This document shows, piece after piece, positions 8,674-16,652 of a stretch of 64,000 nt of DNA. Both the position numbers and the translations under genes were made by a program. The DNA comes from Rhodococcus qingshengii JCM 15477 (GTDB lineage Bacteria > Actinomycetota > Actinomycetes > Mycobacteriales > Mycobacteriaceae): the NCBI RefSeq assembly GCF_023221595.1, contig NZ_CP096563.1, forward strand, positions 5,885,001 to 5,949,000, read 5' to 3'. Numbering within the stretch: position 1 is the stretch's first letter; the number at the start of each line of letters is the position of its first letter. The notes below the pieces were generated by a model. That model saw only the letters and a list, made by a program, of their open reading frames with translations, was not told the DNA's origin and ran no database searches.

Positions 8674-8778
8674 GGGGAGGCTCCGCGAGTTAAGGCAAGT
8701 ATGCGCCTGCCTGGTCAGGTTTCCCGAGGTTCGCCCGAATTTCTCTCGACGTTCGCCCGGTGTTCCTAAGAGAGTGCC

Positions 8779-8918
8779 GAATCGTTTCATCAGTGTCAAT
8801 ACCTGCGCTGAAACGATTCGACGTTTTGTTTTGAGGTGCCCCTCACCGGTGCACGCAACATGCCGAAACGATTGATCGATAGGCTGGAGACAAACCGACC
8901 AACGAGTAGAAACGATCC
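8779..8918. promoter_or_regulatory. Cluster of four LacI-type operator boxes
   Basis: Four copies of a 10-base box fitting GAAWCGWTTC lie in the divergent gap: GAATCGTTTC (8779-8788), GAAACGATTC (8810-8819), GAAACGATTG (8865-8874) and GAAACGATCC (8909-8918). The first two fully match the palindromic consensus with a central CG, the hallmark of LacI/GalR operators. Centres are 31, 55 and 44 bases apart. The last box ends three bases before the LacI GTG, so autoregulation and control of the permease operon are both likely. Confidence 0.75.
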
Positions 8919-8921
8919 GCA

Positions 8922-9968
8922 GTGGCTACCCCTGTTTCGCCGACGCTTCGTGATGTCGCCAACGCCGCCGGCGTCGCGGTGTCCACGGTCTCCTATGCAC
9001 TCAACGGCAAGGGCCGGGTCGACGCGGCCACTCGCGCTCGGGTTCAAGAGGTTGCCGACCGCCTTGGATACCGTGCCAATCGGTCGGCCCAGAATCTCAG
9101 GTCGGGTCGGACTGCCACCCTCGGGCTGATGCTCCCCGCTCCCGACCAACTGTCATCGGCCGAGTACCTCAATTTCGACTGGTACGGGCGCGTGGCGACC
9201 GCCGCGACCCAGGCTGCATTCCACGCCGATCACTCACTCCTCCTACTACCGTCGATGAAAGATCCGAACGGACTGCGGCGCATCGAGATGGACGGCGTAC
9301 TGGTCGTCGACCCGATGGTCGACGACCCGCGCGTCGAGGTTCTGCAGAAGATCGGAATCCCCTCTGTCGCAGTGGGTCCTGGACAATCCGGGCAATTCGG
9401 ATACTCCACCTCACCGGACCTCGTCTCCACCACGGAGACTCTTCTGAACCACCTCGCCGAACGTGGCGCAAGGGACATTTTCGTCCTCACTCCCGGAATG
9501 CATTCGGAGTGGACCCGCGCAACGACTTTCGCTTACTTCGAGTGGTGCCGCGCCCGAGGGGTGGCACCACGCACCAGCGAGGAATTGACGTCGTTTCCGG
9601 GCGCCAGCACCGTCGGAGGCCTCATCGGGGCCGCGTATGCGGCCACCCGCGAGGCCCTCGACTCCTCGACTCCGCCTGACGCGATCCTGTCGTTGATTCT
9701 CGGTTGCGCCCCGGCAGCGGCGCGAGCGGCCCTCGATCTCGGGCTGTCGATTCCGGGTGACGTCTTGATTGCACAGGACAGTGACGAACCCGCCCTGCTG
9801 GTTTCCCAGCCCCCGATCACTGCCTTCGACTTCTTCCCCCAAGAACAGGCGGCAGCGGCCGTAGATGCACTGTTGGCTCTGGTCAACGGTGACGAACCCC
9901 CAGTTCAGAGCTATACGCGTAGCGAACTCCGCGTGCGAGCGAGCACGGCCCATTCGCTCACACCATAA
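8922..9968 (+). CDS. LacI family transcriptional regulator
   Basis: A 348-residue regulator. The N-terminal HTH plus hinge reads LRDVANAAGVAVSTVSYALNG and NRSAQNLRSGRTATLGL, and the rest is a periplasmic-binding-protein-like effector domain. The start is GTG at 8922 with no clear ribosome site. It is divergent from the permease, DMFase-like, cupin and ALDH operon and is its natural regulator. A LacI member controlling an amide/amine pathway rather than sugar use is less common, so the effector may be the imported compound itself. Confidence 0.88.
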   Translation: MATPVSPTLRDVANAAGVAVSTVSYALNGKGRVDAATRARVQEVADRLGYRANRSAQNLRSGRTATLGLMLPAPDQLSSAEYLNFDWYGRVATAATQAAFHADHSLLLLPSMKDPNGLRRIEMDGVLVVDPMVDDPRVEVLQKIGIPSVAVGPGQSGQFGYSTSPDLVSTTETLLNHLAERGARDIFVLTPGMHSEWTRATTFAYFEWCRARGVAPRTSEELTSFPGASTVGGLIGAAYAATREALDSSTPPDAILSLILGCAPAAARAALDLGLSIPGDVLIAQDSDEPALLVSQPPITAFDFFPQEQAAAAVDALLALVNGDEPPVQSYTRSELRVRASTAHSLTP

Positions 9969-10058
9969 ATTCACCTGGCACCGATAGACTGATTTCCGAA
10001 TTATCGTCCGTCGCCTGCCGAGAGGAATCAGGTCATCGCGCACCGCTCCCGCGACCGC

Positions 10059-10925
10059 TTGGCCGGGTATCTCGCCGTAGTGCTGGTCTGTGCACTCGCC
10101 CTCCTCGCATCTGTCAGCAGTGCGACCGGCCTCGACCGCGACGTCGCTCCGGTCCGCATCGCCTACGCCGCGGCCGCAGACACTTTCGGCGATCTGTATC
10201 TTCCAGAAGGATCGGACGGTGACCTGCCGGTCGTCGTACTCATTCACGGCGGTGGATGGGCCCAGAAGAGCAATCTCGAATACGCGGGCGCGTGGGCAAA
10301 AACCCTGACCCCGTACGGAATTGCGGTCTGGAACATCGAATACAGACGCGTCGGCGGTCAGGGTGGTTGGCCGACCACGCTCTCCGATACCGTTACGGCC
10401 ACCAACGCCCTGGCCGGCATCGTTCAGGAAAAGGCCTCCGGGCGACTGGATTTGAGCCGTATACACATCGCCGGCTACTCCGCGGGTGGACAACTTGCCG
10501 CCTGGGTCGCATCGCGATCCCAACAGGGTGCAGACGCCCCGGAACCAAACCTCTCGGTGCCGGTTCGCTCGACGACGATCATGGCCGGCGTCTTCGACAT
10601 GACGCTCGCCGCAACCGCGGGCAAAGATCGATTTGTTCGAAATCTTCTGGGCGGCATGCCTACCGATCATCCCGATCGCTACCGCATCGCATCACCGATC
10701 GAGCACCTCCCCACCGGCCTCCCCGTCACGGTGATCCACGGACTCGGAGACAAGGTCGTGTCGGTCGAACAGAGTCGGCGCTATGCCCGTGCCGCCCGAG
10801 CAGCAGGCGACGTGGTCGATCTGATCGAACTTCCCGGCGTCGGCCACGGCGAGTTCGGCAACCCGACGACCGACGCCTGGGCTACCACCAAGCAAGCAAT
10901 AATCGGCCACATAAATGCCTCTTGA
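10059..10925 (+). CDS. Exported alpha/beta hydrolase (esterase/lipase-like)
   Basis: A 288-residue hydrolase with HGGGWAQ (oxyanion-hole HGGG), nucleophile elbow GYSAGG, an Asp in HGLGDKV and a His in GVGHGEFG. A hydrophobic segment (YLAVVLVCALALLASVSSA) at the N terminus is a signal peptide or anchor. The TTG at 10059 is the first ordinary start codon in the frame, but the only good ribosome site (GAGAGGAA, 10020-10027) is 8 bases from an in-frame ATC at 10035. Starting there would add AHRSRDR, a basic n-region the signal peptide otherwise lacks. The substrate is unknown. Confidence 0.82.
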   Translation: MAGYLAVVLVCALALLASVSSATGLDRDVAPVRIAYAAAADTFGDLYLPEGSDGDLPVVVLIHGGGWAQKSNLEYAGAWAKTLTPYGIAVWNIEYRRVGGQGGWPTTLSDTVTATNALAGIVQEKASGRLDLSRIHIAGYSAGGQLAAWVASRSQQGADAPEPNLSVPVRSTTIMAGVFDMTLAATAGKDRFVRNLLGGMPTDHPDRYRIASPIEHLPTGLPVTVIHGLGDKVVSVEQSRRYARAARAAGDVVDLIELPGVGHGEFGNPTTDAWATTKQAIIGHINAS

Positions 10926-11261
10926 GCAGGTAATACGGGCCACAGTGCTCTCAGCCGCTCGAAATAGAATTAGCTGAAACTCCAACGATGACGTACGGTG
11001 GGGTTATCAGAGGGCAGCCGTCAGTCAGGCAGCCGGTCGCTTCGCCCGGAACAACAGTTCCAGTATTCGTTCCAGGGGCAGACTTCCAGTTCGGTGCAAA
11101 TCCGCGCCTTTGATCACTACGCACTTTCATCAGTCCCGCAGATTGTTGACCAGGCCGAAGGCTCCGACGGAGTCCGCCGCCAATCGCGTACCGACTGCAC
11201 CAGTATCAACATGCGCTACACACCGCACGGGCCCAAAGACCCTGCGGTTCAAAGGAATACC
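10926..11261. other. Gap between esterase and ANTAR gene, no confident gene
   Basis: About 335 bases. The frame of the ANTAR gene is open back to a GTG at 10998, but the extra residues are low-complexity and have no visible domain, so I treat them as untranslated. TTCCAG occurs three times within about 40 bases near 11060-11095. I see no clear terminator after the esterase. Confidence 0.4.
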
Positions 11262-11627
11262 TTGATCAACACCATGATTCACCCCGACGACACGAACAAC
11301 CAGACGAACAGCAACTCGACGAACGGTCTACGGATCCCGACTACTTCGGGCCGGATCCGCGAGCGCGGTATCGAAATCGTCTGCACCCTCTACCGTTGCA
11401 GCACCGACGAAGCCGCCGAGCTGTTGCTCCGACATTCTCAGACCAACAACCTCAAGGTCACCAGCCTGATCAAAGCGCTTGTCGCCCTGATCGACGAAGA
11501 CACGTCCGGCACTGGTTACGGAAGCAGTAACACGCTGGCGTCTCACTTCTGGCTGCGTGAGATCAGAAATCTCAGCCAGGCCCACCGACGCAGCGATCAT
11601 TTTCATCGCCATCTCGTCGGCGCGTAA
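11262..11627 (+). CDS. ANTAR domain protein (putative RNA-binding antiterminator)
   Basis: A protein of about 121 residues that is little more than an ANTAR domain: RERGIEIVCTLYRCSTDEAAELLLRHSQ and then NNLKVTSLIKALVALI fit the three-helix motif with its conserved Ala, Ser and Asn positions. ANTAR proteins bind dual hexaloop RNA hairpins and prevent termination. I chose TTG 11262, which has AAAGGA five bases upstream; ATG 11274 is the alternative. No GAF or receiver domain is attached, so any signal would come from a partner or RNA. It ends at a strong bidirectional terminator. Confidence 0.72.
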   Translation: MINTMIHPDDTNNQTNSNSTNGLRIPTTSGRIRERGIEIVCTLYRCSTDEAAELLLRHSQTNNLKVTSLIKALVALIDEDTSGTGYGSSNTLASHFWLREIRNLSQAHRRSDHFHRHLVGA

Positions 11628-11655
11628 CCGGCGCTGAACGACAACTGACCTGAAA

Positions 11656-11702
11656 CGACAGCTGGGGCAGTACACGGAAATCGTGTACTGCCCCGGCTGT
11701 CG
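11656..11702. terminator. Strong bidirectional terminator between ANTAR and MFS genes
   Basis: Two 21-base arms (11656-11676 and 11682-11702) pair with only one T-G mismatch around the loop GAAAT. The core is GGGGCAGTACACG with CGTGTACTGCCCC. It is followed by TGTTTT on the plus strand and lies between convergent genes. Confidence 0.85.
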
Positions 11703-11713
11703 TGTTTTCAGTT

Positions 11714-11754
11714 GTCAGGCGGAAGCCGACTCTCGGCAGTCAGGCGGAAGCCGA
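11714..11754. repeat. Direct repeat at the 3' end of the MFS gene
   Basis: A 16-base sequence, GTCAGGCGGAAGCCGA, occurs at 11714-11729 and again at 11739-11754, 25 bases apart. The second copy holds the end and stop codon of the transporter gene; the first is a spare copy just downstream. This suggests a small tandem duplication of the gene tail. Confidence 0.6.
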
Positions 11755-13074
11755 TTCCTTGTTGAGGTCCGGCCGGACGTCCTCGGTATCGGTCGCCTCG
11801 TCCACATGCTGAGGAGCGAAGAGCAGGCAGACGATGCTCAGGACGCACATGCCGATCAGCAGTGCGATGACCGGCCAGATGCTGCCGGTTGCCTTGTACA
11901 TCAGCGTCGACACCAGCGGAGACAACCCACCGAAGATCGCGCCTGCGCCCTGGTACGCCAACGAAATGCTCGTGTAGCGGGCCTGCGGCTTGAACATCTG
12001 TGACAGGACGGCGGCGATCGGGCCGTACGTGGCCGCCAGCACCAGTCGCATGACAGCGAAGGTCAGGAAGATCAGGAACACGGATCCGGACTTCAGCACC
12101 AGGAACTGCGGCGCTGCGAGAATCGCGACTGCCGCAAGGCCCCAGATGACGACGCGGACGCGTCCCACCTTGTCGCCGAGCCACGCCACGCCGAGAGTCG
12201 CGATCAATTCGACCACTGCAGCGACACTGAGGGCGTTGAGAATCAACGTCTCCGACAATCCGACATCGGGGTCGGTTGCGTATGCCGTGATGAAGGTCGT
12301 CACGAGGTAGTAGCCGCCGACTGCGACGGGCAGAATGCCGATGCCCAGGATGATCGGGCGCCAGTTGGTCACCAGCGCGTACTTGAGCGGGAGCATTTCC
12401 GGTACGTCCGCGGACTTCACCTCGGATTCGAAAACCGGGGACTCTTCGACCTTCAGGCGAACGACCAAGCCGACGAGAATCAGCAGCGCCGAGCAGAGGA
12501 ACGGCAGACGCCAAGCCCACTCGCGCAGAGCGTCGTCGCCGAAGGTGGAGAGAATGCTGAAGAAACCTGTGGCCAGGAGCGCGCCGGCCGGGTTGCCCAG
12601 CTGAGCGAAACCGCCGTAGAAGGTCTTCTTGTCCTCGGGTGCATGCTCGACGGCCATCAGGACCGCGCCGCCCCATTCGCCGCCGACGGCAAAGCCCTGG
12701 ACGAAGCGGAGCAGTACCAGCAGTAACGGCGCCCAGAACCCGATCGACGCGTAAGTGGGCAACATGCCGATGAGGAACGTGCCTGCACCCATCAGCGTCA
12801 AAGTCACCACCAATGCGGTGCGTCGGCCCATCTTGTCACCGACATGGCCGAACACGATTCCGCCGAGCGGGCGAGCGAAGAAACCGACGGCGTATGTCGC
12901 GAACGCCGCCGCAACGCCGGTCAGGCGGTCGGTTCCGGGTGGGAAGAAGATGTCACCGAACACCAGGGCGGCTGCCGTGGCATACACGTAGAAGTCGTAC
13001 CACTCGATAGTTGTACCGACGAAGGCTGCAAATCCCGCCTTGCGGGCCTTCACGATCTGTTGCTCTCGGTTCAT
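11740..13074 (-). CDS. MFS transporter, metabolite:H+ symporter (MHS/ProP) type
   Basis: A 444-residue 12-TM transporter. The N terminus (FVGTTIEWYDFYVYATAA) and the loop motif GDKMGRRTALV are signatures of the MHS subfamily, which takes up organic acids, betaines or shikimate. Its ATG overlaps the TAA of the amidohydrolase by one base (TAATG), with GAGGAAAA upstream, so the two are coupled. It probably imports the amidohydrolase substrate. Confidence 0.9.
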   Translation of the reverse strand: MNREQQIVKARKAGFAAFVGTTIEWYDFYVYATAAALVFGDIFFPPGTDRLTGVAAAFATYAVGFFARPLGGIVFGHVGDKMGRRTALVVTLTLMGAGTFLIGMLPTYASIGFWAPLLLVLLRFVQGFAVGGEWGGAVLMAVEHAPEDKKTFYGGFAQLGNPAGALLATGFFSILSTFGDDALREWAWRLPFLCSALLILVGLVVRLKVEESPVFESEVKSADVPEMLPLKYALVTNWRPIILGIGILPVAVGGYYLVTTFITAYATDPDVGLSETLILNALSVAAVVELIATLGVAWLGDKVGRVRVVIWGLAAVAILAAPQFLVLKSGSVFLIFLTFAVMRLVLAATYGPIAAVLSQMFKPQARYTSISLAYQGAGAIFGGLSPLVSTLMYKATGSIWPVIALLIGMCVLSIVCLLFAPQHVDEATDTEDVRPDLNKESASA

Positions 13075-14789
13075 TACTTTTCCTCGGTGGTCGAAGTGCT
13101 CGACAATAGGTGGTTATGACCTGAATGTGCGAGTTCGCCGTCGATCCAGGTCTCTCGGACCTCGATCTGCGCAATCGCGTCGGCCGGAACCTCGAGGGGA
13201 TCCGCGCCCAGAATGACGAAGTCGGCCCGCTTGCCGACCGAGATGCTGCCCAGCTCTGCTTCGCGGCCCAGCGCACGCGCACCGTTGAGGGTATGAGCCT
13301 GCAATGCCTGGTCGGCGGTGATGCGGAGTGCATCGGAGCCGAGCTGATGGCCCTGACGCGTCACACGAGTAACGGCTGCCTGAATTGCTTCGAGCGGCTT
13401 CGGCTCTGCGACGGGGGCGTCGGAGCTGATGGTCACGGGAACTTCGGCAGCGATGAACTCGCCGAGCGGGTTGAACCGCTCGCCCGGAGTGCCGATCGCA
13501 GCGGTGACGCCCTCGCCCCAGTTGTAGTAGTGCTGTGGCTGGTTCACCGGGTAGACGCCGGCCAGGTTCATCCTTGCGATCTGCTCGGCCGTCGGGAGTC
13601 CGCAATGCTCGATGCGGTGACGAGCGTCGGCGTCGGGGTGAGCCTTCTGCGCAGCTTCGATGGCATCGAGCACCATGTCGATGGCGGTCGGTGACTGAGC
13701 GTGCGTGGCGGTCTGCAGACCCACCGAATGTGCCTTGGCAATCAGCTCCGAGTAGTCCGCCGGCTCGTGGTAGAGCTGCCCGGTGCGGCACGGGTCGCCC
13801 ACGTAGCCGTCGGGGAAGTATGCGGTCCAGCCTCCGAGTGTGCCGTCGGCGTAGAACTTGATGCCGCCGAACGCGAGCCGCGAATTGCCGAAGGCTCCGT
13901 GCATTCCCGTGTCGATGACGTGATCGAGGAGGTGGCTGAGCATGTACATGCTGACGCGGGTCTTGAGCTGATCCTGCTCGGCCAGACGCAGGTACATGTC
14001 GAATTCACGCCGGGTCACCTGGCAGTCACCGATGGTGGTGACGCCACCGGCCAGGAACTTGTCCTGAGCGACCGACAGCTGGCGAAGGTGCTCTTCCGGC
14101 TCGTCCTCGAGATGGAAGTTGGGGCCGTGATGGCCGACCTTCACTCCGTTGACGCCGGTGAGAATGTTGCACGCGGCGTCGGAGAGCTCACCGGTGAGTT
14201 CGCCGTCTTCATCTCGGAAGAACTCGCCACCGGCCGGATTCTCGGTGCTCGCGTCGATACCGTGCTTGTCGAAAGTGAAGGAGTTGACGACGCCGCCGTG
14301 ACCGCTCGCGTTCATGAGGTAGACCTCGCGATCGGTGGCCACCTGATCGAGCTCTTCCTTGAGCGGGTGACGTCCTTCGATCAGGTTGCGGTGCTCGTAG
14401 CCGTAACCACGAATCGGGACACCCGCAGGTGCTGTGAGCGCCGCTTCCTGAAGTAGCGCAATGATTCCGGGGATGGAATGTGCCTTCTCCGGCCCACAGT
14501 CCACCCAGCTGAGCATCTGCCCGTACATCAACGGGTGTGCATGTGGATCGACGAAGCCGGGGACGACGGTGGCGCCGTCGAGTTCGACCACCGCGGTTGT
14601 GCGAGTGCTCAGCCGACGCGCCTCCGTGCGGCATTCCTCGAGCGTTCCCACCGCTGCAAAGCGGTTTCCGAACACCAGGAACGCTTCGGCTCCCACCGTG
14701 CTGTCGTCAACGGTGTGGATCTTGGCGCCGGTGAAGATCGTGCCGGTGGCGTCGAGAGGCGAGGCTTCGTGCGTGTGCAACTTGCGCAT
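13074..14789 (-). CDS. Amidohydrolase family 3 (YtcJ-like) metal-dependent hydrolase
   Basis: A 571-residue enzyme with the metal-binding DPHAHP motif near residue 82, later NASGHGG, HAQSP, HRIEHC and SSDAPV, and a C-terminal HTLNGARALG segment. This is the order of amidohydrolase family 3. These enzymes hydrolyse amide or related bonds of small molecules; the substrate is not evident. It has a good ribosome site (GAAGGACC). It is first in the operon with the MHS transporter and divergent from the Lrp/AsnC regulator. Confidence 0.88.
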   Translation of the reverse strand: MRKLHTHEASPLDATGTIFTGAKIHTVDDSTVGAEAFLVFGNRFAAVGTLEECRTEARRLSTRTTAVVELDGATVVPGFVDPHAHPLMYGQMLSWVDCGPEKAHSIPGIIALLQEAALTAPAGVPIRGYGYEHRNLIEGRHPLKEELDQVATDREVYLMNASGHGGVVNSFTFDKHGIDASTENPAGGEFFRDEDGELTGELSDAACNILTGVNGVKVGHHGPNFHLEDEPEEHLRQLSVAQDKFLAGGVTTIGDCQVTRREFDMYLRLAEQDQLKTRVSMYMLSHLLDHVIDTGMHGAFGNSRLAFGGIKFYADGTLGGWTAYFPDGYVGDPCRTGQLYHEPADYSELIAKAHSVGLQTATHAQSPTAIDMVLDAIEAAQKAHPDADARHRIEHCGLPTAEQIARMNLAGVYPVNQPQHYYNWGEGVTAAIGTPGERFNPLGEFIAAEVPVTISSDAPVAEPKPLEAIQAAVTRVTRQGHQLGSDALRITADQALQAHTLNGARALGREAELGSISVGKRADFVILGADPLEVPADAIAQIEVRETWIDGELAHSGHNHLLSSTSTTEEK

Positions 14790-14892
14790 GGTGGTCCTTC
14801 GTCGAGATGGTGGTGCAGGTCACTGCGTGTTGAGCGAAAACTACGCCCTGACCTGGAGCTATGCAATGCATCAAAGTTTCAGACCAGGCGGT

Positions 14893-14990
14893 ATACAACT
14901 TTTTTGTATGAGTTTTCGAGCATTTCTGCACTTATCCACATCATCCATGGCCACATGCGACTGTTCTAATAGGAAGCTCATACAGAAAAA
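14893..14990. promoter_or_regulatory. Palindrome and half-copy in the Lrp/amidohydrolase divergent promoter
   Basis: ATACAA and TTGTAT form perfect arms around CTTTT at 14893-14909. Read on the other strand its flank is CTCATACAAAAAAG. A degenerate second copy, CTCATACAGAAAAA, lies at 14977-14990. The gap (14790-15013) is notably A/T-rich. Short A/T-rich palindromes in repeated array are typical of Lrp/AsnC binding, so this is the likely operator. Confidence 0.6.
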
Positions 14991-15013
14991 TCTCTGGAAA
15001 AGTTGGGGCAACC

Positions 15014-15916
15014 ATGACGGTCGATCTCGATTCCAAGCTCATTGCCGCACTTCAGCGCAACGGGCGAGCGACGTACCGCGAACTGTCCGTGGCGGTCGAC
15101 GCCCCACGAGCGGCGGTGTCTACCAGAGTGCAGGCGCTACTCGACTCGGGAACGGTGTCCGTAGTGGCCGTCGCGCACCCCGAACTTCTCGGGCTGAAGG
15201 CGCTTGCACACGTCTCGATCGCGGTGTCCGGACCGATGACCCCGGTGCTGGACGCGTTGATCGCATCCGAGGCCGCCGTCTACATCTCGGCAGTCAGCGG
15301 GCAGTACAACGTGATTGCGGAACTTCGGGTGCCCAGTCACGACGATCTGTACCGTGCCATCGCCGAACTCCGCTCACAACGTGGCGTTCGATCCGTGAGC
15401 ACGCTGGTCTACGTCGACGTCATCAAGGGAATCTTCATGCCCGAGACCGCTTTACAAGCCGATATCCGACTCGACTCGACAGATGTCGCGTTGATCGAAC
15501 TGCTCGAGCGCAACGGGCGAATGCCCTTTCTCGAGCTGGCCGAACACACCGGACTGTCGCCGAGCGCCGTGCGCAACCGGGTCAATCATCTGATCGCGAG
15601 CACGGCACTGCGCGTCGGCGCTGTCGTCAAGCGGCGAGGTGGTGGCCGAACGCTGGCGATGGGCATCGGCGTCAATCTGGGCTCACGGGACGACAACGCG
15701 GTATCGGAGATCGAGTCGCTGCCCGGAATCGAATTCCTCGCCCGGACCCTCGGACGATACGACGTGATCGCAACGGTCGCCGCCAACTCGTCCAACGACC
15801 TCCATGCCCTGTCCGAGCGAATCCGGGGCATCGACGGTGTCAGCGGCTTGGAATCTTGGGCGCATCTCGAGGTCTTCAAGGAGCACTACGCCCGCAGCCT
15901 GGACGTACGCGGATAA
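15014..15916 (+). CDS. Lrp/AsnC family regulator with two tandem HTH-RAM modules
   Basis: At 300 residues this is twice the size of a typical Lrp protein. The first HTH is DLDSKLIAALQRNGRATYREL and a second one, VALIELLERNGRMPFLELAEH, starts near residue 158. Each is followed by a RAM-like ligand-binding region. Such duplicated AsnC proteins occur in actinobacteria and bind as internal pseudo-dimers. It is divergent from the amidohydrolase-MHS transporter operon and probably controls it through the palindrome in the gap. Confidence 0.87.
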   Translation: MTVDLDSKLIAALQRNGRATYRELSVAVDAPRAAVSTRVQALLDSGTVSVVAVAHPELLGLKALAHVSIAVSGPMTPVLDALIASEAAVYISAVSGQYNVIAELRVPSHDDLYRAIAELRSQRGVRSVSTLVYVDVIKGIFMPETALQADIRLDSTDVALIELLERNGRMPFLELAEHTGLSPSAVRNRVNHLIASTALRVGAVVKRRGGGRTLAMGIGVNLGSRDDNAVSEIESLPGIEFLARTLGRYDVIATVAANSSNDLHALSERIRGIDGVSGLESWAHLEVFKEHYARSLDVRG

Positions 15917-15921
15917 TTCCC

Positions 15922-15978
15922 AAGTCATTGACCCACTCGTGAGAGCACGCTAACCTCGGGCAAAGTCATTGACTCACT
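15922..15978 (+). promoter_or_regulatory. Promoter with flanking direct repeats upstream of the GntR gene
   Basis: AAGTCATTGACCCACT (15922-15937) and AAGTCATTGACTCACT (15963-15978) differ at one base and are 41 bases apart, close to four helical turns. The first contains a -35 (TTGACC, 15928-15933) and is followed after 17 bases by a -10 (TAACCT, 15951-15956). The second falls on the expected transcription start. A repressor dimer pair here would close the promoter. Confidence 0.65.
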
Positions 15979-15995
15979 TACCCGAGGTGGCACAC

Positions 15996-16652
15996 ATGTC
16001 CGACTCCGGACGCAAGGTAGACATCGTCGCTGCGGCGATCGAGGAGGCGATATCGACCGGCCGATGGCCCGTCGGATCGAAACTCCCGCCGGAGACCGCA
16101 TTGGTCGAAGAATTGGGAGTCGCCCGAAACACCATGCGCGAAGCGGTACGGGCGCTTGCACACGCCGGAGTTCTGTCCGTACGCCACGGTGGCGGCGTGT
16201 ACGTCATGGCGGCGTCGCCGGTCGAAGGATTACTCGGGCGCAGGCTCGCCAGAGGTGACGTTCTCGACGTACTGAGCGTGCGACGCGGACTCGAGGTCGA
16301 AGCCGCGCGACTTGCAGCGCAGCACCGCACCCGAGAAGATCTCGCGCGAATACACGCAGCCTGGAACGCCCACCCTGGTCACGTCGGCGGCTTCACTGCC
16401 GAAGCCGGCATGGCCTTGCACCTTTCGATCGTCGAGGCGTCCCACAATTCCGCACTGATCGACGTCTACCGGGGAGTCCTTGCCGCCGTGACGGATTCGC
16501 TGTCCGCCGTCAGTGTCGGTCCAGGTTTCCACATCGACGAGCACCGACCCTTGATCGCTGCCATCGAGGAACGCAACCCCGGCGAAGCAGCGCGTGCGGC
16601 AGGCGCAGCGCTCGATACGGTCATCGACGCAGTCGAAAGGAGCTTGTCGTGA
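15996..16652 (+). CDS. GntR/FadR family transcriptional regulator
   Basis: A 218-residue regulator. The winged HTH is seen in GSKLPPETALVEELGVARNTMREAVRALAHAG and the all-helical FCD ligand domain follows. I start it at ATG 15996 (MSDSGRK) with GAGGTGG upstream. Its stop overlaps the next start as GTGA, so the methyltransferase is co-expressed. The direct repeats upstream suggest autoregulation. Confidence 0.88.
   Translation: MSDSGRKVDIVAAAIEEAISTGRWPVGSKLPPETALVEELGVARNTMREAVRALAHAGVLSVRHGGGVYVMAASPVEGLLGRRLARGDVLDVLSVRRGLEVEAARLAAQHRTREDLARIHAAWNAHPGHVGGFTAEAGMALHLSIVEASHNSALIDVYRGVLAAVTDSLSAVSVGPGFHIDEHRPLIAAIEERNPGEAARAAGAALDTVIDAVERSLS

Noticed and set aside
10998..11261. N-terminal extension of the ANTAR protein from GTG 10998
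   Set aside because: The added residues are low-complexity and there is a good ribosome site directly before TTG 11262.
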